Shown here: piece after piece, positions 1 through 11,580 of the stretch
How the letters are laid out: each line of letters begins with the position of its first letter
Position numbering within the stretch: the first letter of the stretch is position 1
NCBI GenBank assembly: GCA_903813345.2
Contig: CAIIXF020000010.1
Coordinates: 35,949,425-36,013,424, forward strand
Direction of reading: 5' to 3'
Source of the DNA: Owenia fusiformis
Lineage: Eukaryota > Annelida > Polychaeta > Sabellida > Oweniidae
DNA: 64,000 nucleotides
Notes under the pieces: model-generated
Databases searched by the model: none
Seen by the model: only the letters and a program-made list of their open reading frames with translations
What the model was told of the DNA's origin: nothing
Position numbers and translations under genes: made by a program

Positions 1-532
1 TTCATTTTTGGTGTAAATTTATTATTGGTGTTTTCAATATGCTGCCCTTCGTGTCCTGTGGTGTTTTGATATATCGATTGATAAATGGTCAACATACTTA
101 AAATGGTCGAGAGTGAAGACTAGTATACCCCTAAAATGGTATTTAGAATGATTTGCATAGTCAAATTAAATGCACTGAATGAGCTCAGTTTTAATGCCAA
201 TGACCTACTTTCAATTTGGATATGTTAATAACGGATAACTGACTTTTCAAGGAAACCGTTGGGGCCATATAATGGTACTTGGGGAAATGGATTCTTTGAA
301 GTCAGTCTAATCATTACTTACACCGTCCAATAAAATTCAATTCAGGCAGACTAGTGACCCACTATAGTGTTTTTATCAGATCACTTAAGCCCTTGTCATT
401 TTCTTATTTTTACTATTGTCAAAGTGGCTTATAATGTTTTTTAACAAAGCCGCTCATATGTATGTATTATTATTATTTGATTTATGGAAATAAAATTATG
501 ATAAAAAAAAAATTTCAATATTAAATAATAAC
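1..532 (-). other. Intron 6 of ARRDC copy A (partial)
   Basis: Intron sequence downstream of the copy A exon 6 donor, in minus-strand sense. I looked for the proline-rich terminal exon with a PPxY motif, as in copy B, and found none. In copy B that exon lies 2.2 kb further on, so here it should fall left of the window. No repeat was recognised. Confidence 0.6.
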
Positions 533-734
533 CTGTTAGGGCTGAAGGATTGGCATGAGATGGGCCTTGAGTGGGTGCTGTTGGCATAGCAACCATTGGG
601 GTAGACTCAGCACCCATTCCATAAGAAGTATTGGTTGAGAAGTTTGACCACATTTGTTGCAAAGGTATTGTCCCTATTATTACTTCTAAAGGCACTTCAA
701 GATCAAATGCTGGTCCAGAGGGGTCAACTACAAA
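533..734 (-). CDS. ARRDC3-like: Copy A exon 6: end of arrestin C-domain
   Basis: Starts FVVDPSGPAFDLEVPLEVII after a TTTCAG acceptor and ends in phase 1 at G|GTTATT. The first 72 nt are identical to copy B, silent sites included. The last third is a proline/threonine-rich linker (PTAPTQGPSHANPSALTG). Confidence 0.87.
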
Positions 735-3700
735 CTGAAATAAAATTCATTGATACTGAAGTCATTACAACTGTACAATATATGTTGAAGAAATCTTTTT
801 AAAAATTGATAGCCAATATTCGTAACATCAAAAATAGTAGTAGATACATGAACTCATGCAAGATAGAGCATCGAGTCTCAAATGATGTGGGACAGATAAA
901 ATCAAGTCTCAACGACCATATGCGTTTCATTCAAAGGGTCGACATCCATTCGCAAAGCCGTCGCCATAATCCATAAAAACAATAATTCACAATGGTCATC
1001 AGGAAGGCTGGTTTCTTTCGATCACTTTATCTCAAACATTCACCTCAAAAGTTGCCAAGTAAAACAATAAGGTATTTGTACTTCTACAGTATACTTCTTT
1101 AAGCTTAATGATCGTGTGAATGTCTTTTTTGTAAGAAAGGACATCATGGATTGCAGCCCTTCCCCTGACATACTTTCTCTGTTATCACACAATATATATT
1201 TTTCAGAATCAGATTAGACGCTTATATCAAACTTTAACATTTTGTTACAAAAAATAAAATCAGTTTTACGTGTAGAGCATATCTGATGTCAATGATTCTG
1301 CAACCAACAAGATAAGACGGTGGAAGCGGAGGAACGACAAGTTGAACATTTTCCCAGCATTCAGTCCCTCCTGCGTCGATTTCTCCTCTTTGTAAAGTCA
1401 GGATGGTATTAGTTACATCATTTGTCTTATTAGTAGCGTGACAGGAAGTGACCTGTGATACAAACAATGCACTATAATTTACTCGGCATAATTTGAAGAT
1501 AAAGTGGGACATTTTGGCTTTATGTTAATGGGATTTGCTTTTAGAATTGAACAGTAGCGTCAGAGAAATAAAAAGGGACCTGTATTTATTCAATTATTTC
1601 AAATGAATGCAAAATGGTAACACAGACATGATGATATCAATGGGTACAAACAGAACTTAAATGAATTACATAAATAACATAATCTCGTGTTTTATGGTTG
1701 TTTGTTGTTTTATGTCAAAACGTATATTTCATATTTCAAGCTTTTCTCTTACCTGTTTAAATTCTACTCGTGAAGCTCTCATTTTTCTAGAAGAATTATT
1801 TTCTATTTTTGCATTAATGTATATTGGCTCTCCAGGGACGTAACCTTGTTTTGCGATTCTGACTGTTGCGGAGATAGGGCCACTAGCGCAACACCAGCAA
1901 CATAATGTCTTTTGATCTCTCCCCTCTAACCCAAGCTGAAAGAAAAATAGGATATTCTTTATAATAAAATGTTCTCTTAAAATCCTTACTCTTAAAGCCC
2001 CTGTGTAAAGTTTTAACCACTTTGGCTTATATTGGAGTCTTACTCAATGTTACCAAAGTGTGATATGTGAACCTTTTTTTGTTTCAAAAAGTGATTTTTA
2101 AAGGACTTTTTGTTCGAAAAATCATGAATTCATTTTAGATGGCACGCGTATCTTATTAAGCAATAATTCACACTAATGCATAGCATTGATTATCATGTGT
2201 TTTTGCCCAAAAAATTAAGAAAATTGGTTCATATATAAGCGAGAAGTGACCTCATCCATGCATAAGAATGATTCAGAGAAAAATGCATTTTCAAATTTCA
2301 GTTCTCATAGACAACAATAATATTCAAAACATGTATATTCATCCTTTTAACCTACTTAGACAATAAACATTGGTTTATTTTTTATGTTTGGCATATTATA
2401 GTTATTTTATTTCGAAAAGATTAAAGCCTCACTGTGCGTATTTTCAACATTTTTTGGCAAAATAAAAACTCACTTTTGATAGTATTTCCAAAGGATTGAC
2501 ATAAATTTTATCTTTCATTAAACATCAAAAACAGCTCAAACAGACCACATCAAAGCTTACAATAAATTATTAAATTTTTTTTTTGATCTGTCAAGTTTTT
2601 ATATATCAAATTTTTACCAATGTCAATGAAAGATAGCGAAGTTGTTTGTAGGACATGATGTCACAATAGGCATTATTTATATGCTAAAACATTGAAGTGG
2701 CACATTAGATATGACATTTTATTATTGGGTCAATCTTTTATTGGTGACAAAAGGTAAATGAATGAAAAAACATATTTTCAAAATGTACATGGGGACTTTA
2801 AAGAAAATATCTCACTCATCTCTCTTTGTCTAAAACTTATGAGTGTACTCCACAGGATTGTACAACTTATGGATCCTACCAATGCAGTCAATATACCGAC
2901 TATACTGCATGCAGTATAGTCTGCAACATATTTGAAAATGGTACAGAAGGAAAGAATTTAGAATTCAGCTGAAAACTCAATTTTGATTAGCTAAGAACTT
3001 TGAAATGTTATATGTTGAAAAATGTTATGAATATTTTGAAACGTCCATATAACATACCATGTAATTTGTAATTTGTTAAAATTGCTGAATATGACAATCG
3101 AAACATACAAAGATGCACAAAGCAAATTGGAAGCTATGCGTTTTATCAAAATTGCCTATCTGAAAGGGAAGATACCAATAGCCCACGTCTGTGTACTTTG
3201 TCCCTATGTACAGGGTGTCAAAAAACAACGGCACTCCCCCTCTACAGCGAAAGGTACTTAATGTTACATAGTGTGTCATATCTCATTTTAAAGACAATTT
3301 AATTCTTGAGTTACCTAAGAAATATCAGCTTGATATCATATAATTTTACAGATTTACAGCTGATTCTTAGTAGTTGGTATGACCACCAGTTACTGCTCGA
3401 ACAGCAGCTTATATGGATGGATATGATTTCAATGAAAATTCGGATAAAGGTGTAGCATTGGATAATCCTCTTAGCATTTTCCTCACATTGTTAAGAATTA
3501 CATCCTTACTGTATCTTTTTTCAAGAGGCTCTTTTTCCATCAATTCCTATACCCTGTTTTTCAGATCTGAGCCCATATGTTCAGTGTAGTTGAAATCTGG
3601 GCTAATTCTTTCATATTCCACTTTAAGATTTGACCTTTAACTTTAACCAGTAACAGAGTAGCGAACAAAGTACCGATGTAGCAAACTTTGAAACAATATA

Positions 3701-6700
3701 GCTTTTTTAATATGAAGTTTTATTAAATGAAATTTGATGAGTAACTCCAGAATAAAATTATCTTTCAAATGAGATATGACATGATATGTATCATTAAGGA
3801 CCTTTTGCTATAGAGGGGGTTGCCGTTGTTTTTTGACACCCTGTATAATAGACTTACCAATATATTGGGTTGGTAGATATTCAAGTCCAAATGGCTCAAT
3901 ACAGTAAAAGGCCGTTTACAGTTATGGTCAAATTTCCAGGATCGCCCAATGGTCGCTTTTACCCAATACCGGACATGGCCCTGCTTAATCTCAAACGAGG
4001 AAGGTAATACTGGGGGGAGGAGAAACTGAAACTGGTAGGTAAAGTGACCCTGGGGATGACTGGGATCGTTGCCACTTTCTCCAGGAGCTGTAAATAAGCT
4101 GTTACAAATTAGAGTACATTGTTCTAACAAAGCATTTATAACTAATGATCCCTTTCCCGGTTCGCTCTTTGAATCAGAACGTTCGCAAATATGTCCTGAA
4201 AAAGCACTCAAAAAGGACAAAATTTGATTGGTCAATATTTTCCCACTATGCATTACGCGTAGCTATTTGCGTGACCCGAAAGTTCTAAATCAAACTAATT
4301 ACGCAATTTTGTTTTTACACCCGCACGCTAAATAAAACAATGACACCATCGGAAGTATTCTTCTTTGTCATTGCTTTAATAGTCAGTATACCGAGTTAAA
4401 TCAATAAAAGATTGTACAATGAACAACAAAATTCGGAAACGGGTACTATAGATTTGCTTTCGGGCCACTGAACAGATTGACCTAGATAATAGCGACGCGT
4501 CTTCTTTGGTCTACTGCTCAGTTGTTTGTGGGTTTTCAACGTAACTCTATAATGTAATTTGAAGATGAATACTTTTATTCAGTTGTTGCATCGATGTTGC
4601 AGTTTGTAGTGCGGTAAGATTGGCATGAAAGTATTGAAAGTCGAATGGAATTGTTTTTTCCAATATGGCGACTAGTCAACTGATCACGTGACTTTCTCTT
4701 CCGGAATATTTCCTCACTTTTCAATCGTCGTTTTCACCACGCTATGAATCAATACAATGGAAAAAAGTAGCTGTTATATTAAGATTAATAAGAGATCAAT
4801 CGTTTCTAATAATTTTTTCTGTACTCTCGTACGGGAATATGAACGAATATATCGTTTGAAAAATAGGTGTGAAAATCCCCATGTTAAACTTATGAGGGAA
4901 AACAAGGAAGTATAAATTTGTTCCTCCGCGAACTGCATCATGGGAAATATTTTGACCTTATAAGGAAAGATTTTCGCGTCTCCTCTTTTGAAGAGGGAAC
5001 AAAGATTTTGAGAATTGACACACGCGGTTGGCCGACAAGATTGATACATCGTAATTAGTAATGTAAGTGCGCTTGGATGATCTGTTTTTGTTGGAAAAGT
5101 AATTTGTACATCAGGGGCTTTTTGTCCTTTTTCGTAATACTTGGGGGAAATCTCATTACCTATTATGCAATGGAATAGCGCCGCGGGCAATTCAAAAACG
5201 CAGTCTCCCTATCTTCAAAAATCGCCCAAACAATTAATTCAAAGATCAAAACCTAGTTTTGACCCTGCCACGTAGGTTAAACTATTCAGGAACTTGGAAC
5301 AAGACAGATACAGAGTGGATCTGATTTTCAAGCCCAGCTATATGCATAAAAGTTTAAAATGTTGAACACCTCAAACGTGTGCGTGGATTACCTGAAACCC
5401 CTAAACATTAAGATGCCCTCAAAATATTGCAATTAGAACAATCCTATTTAGTAAAATGTCAACATGAAAACCAAAAAACAATCAAAAATGAAAACCAAAT
5501 TATGTATTTTTTTAAATATTGAAGTAATGATCTTTCACCCTCACAAAAAAGAACATTTTGTAAATGTGGCAATATTTATACAAGAAAATAAGAAATACGA
5601 CATCCTTTATAGTTTTTTCACTATTTCCCTTCCTTTACCCTCATAGAAACTTAACACAACAACTAATTTGACACCCCCTAATTCTTATTCTTGTTCCGTT
5701 CAGCCACTATGAACAAGATGCTGTTCTTATTTGTATTATATACGATGTTATCTTAGAGCTTGGTCTATGATACCATTAGGCGATTGGCAAGCCATTTGAT
5801 GTAAATTTACAATTCACGAAATAGTTCACAATATAAAAAACTAAATGTAACCATGCATCTGTTAAGATATTGCAAAACAGTTACAGAGGTCTACCATCAA
5901 TATAGTCTGAAAAATGTTGTATGCCAGTCCAGTCACAAAAATGGTAGTTATAATGATGGCCGTGCCATCGCCAAGTGATGTTGGCATATTGCTATCGCAA
6001 TTTTACAACACATGCTGTTTTCAAAACTTACCTGTAGCCCCCCATAGTCCTATGAAGTGTTCAAAATAGCTCTCATGGTTGCTATAAGTATGTGTTGTTT
6101 TGGAGTCTCCGGTACCACTGGATTCTCTCCAGAAGACATCCGCTGCACCATGGACTAACAATTGCAAAGCTGAAAATAGGGTAGCATTAACCCTTTCCCG
6201 ACGTGAATATAAGAGGAAAATGTTGGCCCTGGTGACGGATAAGTAAGAGCAGTTTTTAGGGGAAAACTGAAAATTACCTATGCCCAGGGACCTATACCTT
6301 AAATTTTATCACTGAAATACATTTTTTAGTAAGGACTATCGTATTAGAACAACTTGTCAAAATTTGGTGTAAAAATACTGAGTAGAATTGGAGATATTAT
6401 CATTTCATTGATGTATATAAATAAAAATAATGGTGCCAAAAGGAGCCTATCGTCCTGAAAGGTATTACGTAATAGGGCTCCATATGGAGCCCATCGTCGT
6501 GAAAGGGTTAAGATGAAATCAGATAACGATATTAGTATTATGGGAAATATTATAATATCAATAAAAATGATTGATATCATGATGAAGAGGATAGCATCAT
6601 CACGCTGGTTATCGTACAGAATGAACGAAGGGAAGGGTGTGGCGATTTCTTCAAAAACAAATCAGGAGGATTGATTTTTTCGAGAGAAAGTTTATTTTTG

Positions 6701-8791
6701 AATTGCTAAATGAATAGGCACACGGTATGGTAAATATGTTAGGTCTTGTGGATTAATAGCCACAGCGGGTGGATTAATAGCCATTATAGCGGGTGGATTA
6801 ACCCTAATGTGTACAGGGGGAGGGGGGTCGGATCCGTATTCCCCGGTATTTCTCTGCCATGAAAAAATGTGTAAGAATTTAAGCCCAAGACTCAATGCAT
6901 TGTAGCTGCTTCATTCGACTCAGGCTTTGTTTCCTAAACTTTGCATTCCCGCGGCGCGAGCATGAAAAGATTTGGAAACAAGACATTCATGGTATGATTC
7001 AGCAAACAATAGCGGGTGGATTAATAGCCACAGCGGATGGATTAATAGCCATAGCGGGTGTATTAACCCTAATGTGTACAGGGGGAGGGGGGTCGGGTCC
7101 GGATTTTCCCCCGGTATTTCTCTGCCATGAAAAAAAATTTTTGGTGCAAAAAATTGAGGTGATCGGGAGTATAATGGCTGAGTTAAGATAATGGGAACTT
7201 GCTTGAAAATCACACCATCTCTGTGGTTTCATAGAATAAAAAATATAGCCATAGCGGGTGGATTAATAGCCATTTAGATGGTGGATTAATAGCCATACAG
7301 GTGAATTAATAGGCATTTAGCGGGTGGGTTAGTAGCCATAGTTGGTGGATCAATAGCCAAAGCGGGTGGATCTAATAGTCATAACAGGTGGAGAAATAGC
7401 CAAAGCGGTGAATTAATGGCCATAGCGGGTGGATCAATAGACATAGCGGGTGGATTTAATAGCCATAACAGGTGGAGAAATAGCCAAAGCGGTGAATTAA
7501 TGGCCATAGCGGGTGGATCAATAGACATAGCGGGTGGATTTAATAGCCATAGCGAGTTGATCTAATAGTCATAACAGGTGGAGAATAGCCAAAGCGGTGA
7601 ATTAATGGCCATAGCGGGTGGATCAATAGCCAAAGCGGTGAATTAATGGCCATAGCGGGTGGATCAATAGCCAAAGCGGGTAGATCTAATAGTCATAACA
7701 GGTGGAGAAATAGCCAAAGCGGTGAATTAATGGCCATAGCGGGTGGATCAATAGCCAAAGCGGGTAGATCTGATAGTCATAACAGGTAGAGAAATAGCCA
7801 AAGCGGTGAATTAATGGCCATAGCGGGTGGATCAATAGCCAAAGCGGGTGGATCTAATAGTCATAACAGGTGGATAAATAGCCAAAGCGGTGAATTAATG
7901 GCCATAGCGGGTGGATCAATAGCCAAAGCGGGTAGATCTAATAGTCATAACAGGTGGAGAAATAGCCAAAGCGGTGAATTAATGGCCATAGCGGGTGGAT
8001 CAATAGCCAAAGCGGGTAGATCTAATAGTCATAACAGGTGGAGAAATAGCCAAAGTGGTGAATTAATGGCCATAGCGGGTGGATCAATAGCCAAAGCGGG
8101 TAGATCTAATAGTCATAACAGGTGGATAAATAGCCAAAGCGGTGAATTAATGGCCTAGCGTGTGGGCCTAAATTCTAGGCTATGATCCTAATAAGTTTGA
8201 TCAACTCGTTTCTTTGTATATTTGCGTTTCAAACCATTACCAGCATAACAACAATTACATACAGTAAAACCTGTCTAAGTGAAACACCTTTTTACCTCAA
8301 AAAGTGTTCAACTTTGGATGTGTTCCACTTTTAGAGGTTCATATACGATTAAGTCAGTCGGTTTTGGGACTCTGAAAGGTGATCCACTAACATGGGTGTT
8401 ACAGTCTAAAATGTATTTACCACCAAGTAAGAAATTTAAAAAGTGGGCTTGGCCTTTGTGTCCCGTTTCCATAGTGATCGGCCATTTTTCAATTTTTATT
8501 ATTGTCATTTTTAAATCTACATATTCATATTATGAAAGTCAGGTATGATTCATGCGGTTGCAAGCTATCTTAATTAAGGTCAACACATAAGGCCTTTTGG
8601 CTGGATCTCCCACTCGCCTAATTCTAGAGGTGTTCCACTTTACAGGTATCACTGTATAATCAGTTGATCGTACCTCTCATCTTCATCGGTTCATCTAGAC
8701 CTAAGACTACAGCCCCAGTTACAAGTTCGCCCGCTTGGTAAATTGGCATCGGCTTGTCAAAGAAGATTTCAAATTGGCGTAGCTTTGCCAT
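533..8791 (-). CDS. ARRDC3-like: Arrestin domain-containing protein, tandem copy A (3' end outside window)
   Basis: Alpha-arrestin, a family of adaptors that link membrane cargo to NEDD4-type ubiquitin ligases. Six coding exons on the minus strand, in order: 8674-8791, 6032-6169, 3858-4087, 1753-1935, 1270-1452, 533-734 (1054 nt). All have GT/AG borders and the same phases as copy B. The protein starts MAKLRQFEIFFDKP. It contains the arrestin N-domain (YQAGELVTG, then LLVHGAADVFW), the linker motif KTLCCWCCASGPIS typical of ARRDC2/3/4, and the C-domain ending in VPLEVIIGTIPLQQ. The start codon is the only in-frame ATG of exon 1 and has a purine at -3 and G at +4. The PPxY tail exon is not in the window. 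Exon 2 is 9 nt shorter and exon 6 is 12 nt shorter than in copy B. No stop or frameshift is seen, so it looks functional. Assignment to ARRDC2, 3 or 4 is not resolved. Confidence 0.87.
1270..1452 (-). CDS. ARRDC3-like: Copy A exon 5: arrestin C-domain
   Basis: 61 codons, phase 0 at both ends. Contains GEIDAGGTECWENVQLVVPP and LVGCRIIDIRYAL, the usual beta-strand pair of the alpha-arrestin C-domain. Same length as the copy B exon and clearly more diverged from it than exon 4 is. Confidence 0.87.
1753..1935 (-). CDS. ARRDC3-like: Copy A exon 4: CCWCC linker and start of C-domain
   Basis: 61 codons, phase 0 at both ends. Encodes KTLCCWCCASGPISATVRI, then GYVPGEPIYINAKIENNSSR. By direct comparison I count 13 differences in 183 nt from copy B, including two identical runs of about 50 nt. 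This is the least diverged complete exon of the pair. Confidence 0.88.
1995..2065 (+). repeat. SINE-family tail fragment
   Basis: The stretch around AAAGTTTTAACCACTTTGGC followed by TTATATTGGAGTCTTACTCA matches, in the opposite orientation, the tail of the tRNA-like SINE at 15,739-15,930. No head is present here. Confidence 0.45.
2421..2801. repeat. Dispersed repeat R, copy 1 (possible TTAA-flanked MITE)
   Basis: About 280 bp align by eye with 53,614-53,900 (TGTGCGTATTTTCAACATTT, then AGCTCAAACAGACCACATCA, then AAAGCTTACAATAAATTATT). TTAA sits at 2421-2424 and again near 2798-2801, but the terminal inverted match is weak here. The family call rests on the better copy at 53.6 kb. Confidence 0.45.
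3211..3843 (-). mobile_element. Mariner-like (IS630/Tc1) element inserted in intron 3 of copy A
   Basis: A 633-bp element with terminal inverted repeats of about 85 bp beginning CAGGGTGTCAAAAAACAACG, flanked by TA on both sides (3209-3210, 3844-3845). Read on the minus strand, the inside ends AAVRAVTGGHTNY-stop, the usual C-terminus of this transposase class, so it is a degenerate deletion copy. The same intron position in copy B (20,206-20,207) is an intact empty site, CTATGTATAATAG, so insertion followed the gene duplication. Confidence 0.85.
3858..4087 (-). CDS. ARRDC3-like: Copy A exon 3: arrestin N-domain
   Basis: 230 nt. Encodes PGESGNDPSHPQGHFTYQFQ, then LPPVLPSSFE, VRYWVKATIGRSWKFDHNCK and RPFTVLSHLDLN. 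I count about 42 differences in 230 nt (18%) from copy B, many of them silent. This contrasts with exon 4 at 7%. Confidence 0.88.
4088..6031 (-). other. Intron 2 of copy A
   Basis: Single-copy-looking intron with no recognised repeat or second gene. Just downstream of the exon 2 donor (5,935-6,010) there is patchy similarity to the matching part of copy B (20,670-20,760), as expected for a duplicated intron. Confidence 0.5.
6032..6169 (-). CDS. ARRDC3-like: Copy A exon 2: arrestin N-domain
   Basis: 138 nt, phase 1 at both ends. Encodes LQLLVHGAADVFWRESSGTG and then SNHESYFEHFIGLWGATG. It is 9 nt shorter than the copy B exon in the loop between SGTG and the HESYFEH strand, a usual place for length change in this family. 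Confidence 0.86.
6735..7140. repeat. Duplicated segment seeding the 21-bp array
   Basis: A block at about 6,750-6,870 recurs at 7,010-7,135. Both run from GGATTAATAGCCACAGCGG through TTAACCCTAATGTGTACAGG to CGGTATTTCTCTGCCATGAA. Each begins with two or three copies of the motif that builds the neighbouring 84-bp array. Confidence 0.7.
7240..8157. repeat. 84-bp higher-order tandem array (four ~21-bp monomers)
   Basis: In the right half the 84-bp period is regular. Each period contains four related monomers of 20, 21, 22 and 21 bp, starting ATAGCCAAAGCGGTGAATTA, ATGGCCATAGCGGGTGGATC, ATAGCCAAAGCGGGTAGATC and ATAGTCATAACAGGTGGAGA. The left half is less ordered. Because 84 is a multiple of three, a 28-residue repeated frame stays open on the plus strand. 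I take that as a by-product of the period, not a gene. It lies in intron 1 of ARRDC copy A. Confidence 0.85.
8262..8654. mobile_element. Pogo/Tigger-type MITE beside exon 1 of copy A
   Basis: Starts CAGTAAAACCTGTCTAAGTG and ends GTTCCACTTTACAGGTATCACTG within 20 bp of the copy A exon 1 donor. TA flanks both ends (8260-8261, 8655-8656). Termini match the elements at 47,361 and 59,965 over about 15 bp. The 393-bp interior shows no transposase and it is non-autonomous. Confidence 0.75.
8674..8791 (-). CDS. ARRDC3-like: Copy A exon 1 with start codon
   Basis: 118 nt, the same length as in copy B, ending AGAG|GTACGA in phase 1. Encodes MAKLRQFEIFFDKPMPIYQA and then GELVTGAVVLGLDEPMKMRG, the first strands of the arrestin N-domain. 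Confidence 0.88.
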
Positions 8792-8979
8792 CTCTGAAAC
8801 TGTAACTTTTATCTCATGGCTATATCCAAAAAAACGTTTTTAAATTCACGAGCGTTAATAGGACAAATTGAAGGGAGGGGAGGGTGGGGAGGGGCTGATA
8901 TCTGTTACAAAATTCAACAAATGCAAGATTTATCATTTTATGGAAGATTCACTACGGATTAATCGTTCAATGGGTTTGG

Positions 8980-9125
8980 GAACAAAGACATTGGACGTTA
9001 GGCGTTGGGCGTGGTGTCTACAGGTGCTCAAAAATGGTTTGGGTAAAAAGACGCTGGGCGTTAGGCGTGGGGTCTACAGGGTGCTCAAAAATGGTTTGAG
9101 TAAAAAGGCGTGTGGTGTACGTTAG
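8980..9125. repeat. Short ~60-bp tandem repeat upstream of copy A
   Basis: Just over two copies of a unit with GGCGTTGGGCGTGGTGTCTA, then CAGGTGCTCAAAAATGGTTT. It sits 190-330 bp 5' of the copy A start codon, so it may be transcribed or lie in the promoter. No function is evident. Confidence 0.6.
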
Positions 9126-9289
9126 AATGTATTTTAATAGTATAGCTTTCATTAATTCTCAAGTGAGGAAATTGAAGTGCAATGAGACGCAATTGGAGAT
9201 GTGAAAACCAAACAAATTTTGTGGTGAGTCGGCACTCTGTATTTTGCAGGCAGGTTGGCAGGCGACTCAGATGGGTTTTTGTATTATTT

Positions 9290-9565
9290 TCGTAGGGGTG
9301 GAAGGATCCAAAATTTCATCTTTCATTCCGTACACAGAGAAAACTGAAATTTTGCTTGGACCAGACTGCCATAGCTGTCCATGCTATAAGTTTGCAATAG
9401 TCACTTAATTTAATGATTTATGAAAAAGTGTTGCTTGAATCTGTCTGAAACTCAAATGGCATACTATTGGTTCAATGGTACTATTTTACTTATCGCCCGG
9501 ACGGATGGACGTACGGACGAAGCCGTTCTCTATGTCCCCTGAACTTCGTTCTTGGGATAATAAGT
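9290..9565. repeat. Dispersed repeat P, copy 1 (GGACGGA / AACTTCGTTC end)
   Basis: Ends in GGACGGATGGACGTACGGAC, then GAACTTCGTTCTTGGGATAA. The same ending is at 11,470-11,580. Only the end of the family is recognised and the left boundary is uncertain. Confidence 0.5.
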
Positions 9566-10334
9566 TGTAAACACAACACCTGTTGTTTTAACAATTTAGC
9601 CAAAACTCATGCAATCTATGTGAGAGTCAAAAAGTTCTGAAGAACCCTTTGCAGAGTAAGAAGTTTACCTGAAACCTTGGGCTTTAGCCCATGCTGAAAC
9701 TTACCCTGCGCCGAATAGTTACTAGCTCTCTTTTAAGAAGTCGAACGAATATAAAGGGTCCCTGAAACTGATTACTAGCTGTTCACGAGTACTCTGCTAG
9801 TATTCCTAACACCCTCGCTGTACCTCAAATGTCCTACAGATTATGTTAGATTGAATCGTATCCTCTTTCTTTATAATATTACTAGTAGTATCACTCGGAG
9901 GTTATTAAGTTCATGGTCAATACCAACCAATCCAATTGCAGAATGAGACCAGGATATTGCAACCAATCAAATTGCAGAATGAGACCAGGATATTGCTCAG
10001 TAAAAACCCATTCGGATTTTGTGACTTACCTTTTTATAGTAAGTCAGCGACCCATCACTGCATTTGCTCTTATCATGTCAAAAATGACTTTGCGTATAAT
10101 AATTTATTAAAGTGTCACCTGTGACATATACAATTAAATACAACATAGTATTAAAAACATTAAATAGAAGTATAAAAATCACAGCCAGCCGGCATTGGCT
10201 TATGAGACACCATCAGTTCAGATCAATATAAATATATAAAAAATATGAATTGTTATTGCACAGTGATTAATTATGTATTAATAATACGTTTTCTCCTGGA
10301 CCAAAATTTAAAAACAGTTGATGCAAGTTTATTT

Positions 10335-10625
10335 TGGATGCTGGCAGTGTTCATAAGTGTAAGCATTTAATGTCTTGTGACATATATTTGAAATTAAAAG
10401 GGAGCAGGTTTTTAATACTATCTAAGAAACAATCTCTAATGTTTGTGCATGCATGGCATTCTAAAAGGAAATGTTTTTCTGTTTCAACTGGAGAACCACT
10501 GTCTGAGCATACTTGACATATACGTTGTGGGAGGGGTGTGTTTGTTACACGTCCAGTTTCAATACTGAGTTGTAGAGATCCACATCTAAGTCTGGAGAGT
10601 AGAGCGATGAGGTATTGGTAATCAT
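10335..10625 (-). mobile_element. LINE 3' end: reverse transcriptase C-terminus
   Basis: The minus strand reads LIALLSRLRCGSLQLSIETG, then GRVTNTPLPQRICQVCSDSG, then ETEKHFLLECHACTNIRDCF and finally KNLLPFNFKYMSQDIKCLHL-stop. The pattern LR.G, C..C, H.L.EC, followed by R.., is typical of the region after the reverse transcriptase domain in many non-LTR retrotransposons. Only this tail remains and the polymerase domain is absent, so it is a 5'-truncated dead copy. Clade not assigned. Confidence 0.75.
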
Positions 10626-10879
10626 CGTTATTATCGTATCACGTGTCATCATCATAGTTAGTGACATCCGTTTACGTTTTGAAAAGTTAACTGTGTGAGG
10701 AGTATTTGGATGGATGACTTGCCAACTCTTTTTGGTCGCTCTGTATTGTTCCATTCCCATGGTTACGCACCTATTAACTAGATAACGGCAACTCAGCGGA
10801 GTAGCAAATCCCAACGAACAAAATATCAATTACCGAATTCCAATCAATTATACTCATTACTTTGATTAAAATTGGAAAA

Positions 10880-11180
10880 TTTAGATTTTAGAATTGCGAA
10901 TTCCTGCAAAACAGCCATTTTGAATTTTCTGAGGTACAAATCTGAAAAATAATACCATAATTGTGATCTACTCCAAAATTCCTTCAATTTGAGTATAATA
11001 TAGCCATACTTTGAAGGGATCGAAAAAGTATTGCGAAATCGTACATTAGACGGCCATTTTGAATTTTACGAGGCTCAAATCAGAAAAAAGATACAATATT
11101 TGCAATCTACTCTTAATTGCCTTTCATTTGAGTATAATAAAGCTATACTTGAGAAAGATCTAAGAATTAGCGAAAATCTC
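10880..11180. repeat. Two-copy ~135-bp direct repeat
   Basis: AGCCATTTTGAATTTTCTGA at about 10,912 is matched by GGCCATTTTGAATTTTACGA at about 11,052, followed in both by a run ending GAGTATAATA(T/A)AGC(C/T)ATACTT. The two copies are about 80% alike by eye. They lie just left of repeat P copy 2 and may be part of it. Confidence 0.6.
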
Positions 11181-11219
11181 TGTTTTCCTGACCCCCCATA
11201 TACGGCCCCTGGGGTCAGG

Positions 11220-11580
11220 ATGAAAAACACGGAATATATGTGAAAAAGATAGATGTTGTGAATATACTACCAAAATTTCAAACAATAATATTAATTACTT
11301 TGGTTTAGAATGAAAAATTTATGATTTTTGCGAAAAAGTCCCGTCATTTTTAAAGTGGCGGCCATCTTGAAAAAATTTTTTTTGCGTAAAACTATTTATC
11401 AATATACATCTTTCCACCAAATATGAAGAAAATCGGTCAACTAATATTTGAGTTATCTTCCGGACAGACGGACTGACTGACTGACTGACTGACCGACTGA
11501 CCGACTGACCGACTGACTGACTGACGGACGGACGGAGGGCTTCACTATATCCCTACAGAACTTCGTTCGTTGGGATAACA
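11220..11580. repeat. Dispersed repeat P, copy 2, with GACT microsatellite
   Basis: Contains AATATGAAGAAAATCGGTCA, a (GACT)n/(GACC)n run at 11,461-11,525, then GGACGGACGGAGGGC and GAACTTCGTTCGTTGGGATA. Shares its right end with 9,540-9,565. The tetranucleotide run keeps a minus-strand frame open (SVSQSV-type residues), which is not a gene. Confidence 0.6.

Noticed and set aside
3073-3261. Small frames in intron 3 of both ARRDC copies as a conserved micro-protein
   Set aside because: The DNA is similar between copies, but the encoded residues differ and the frame in copy A runs into the inserted transposon. The similarity is that of a duplicated intron.
7814-8158. 114-codon plus-strand frame with 28-residue repeats (MAIAGGSIAKAG...)
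   Set aside because: It is a result of the 84-bp period being divisible by three. It opens only where the array is regular and lies in an intron on the opposite strand of ARRDC copy A.
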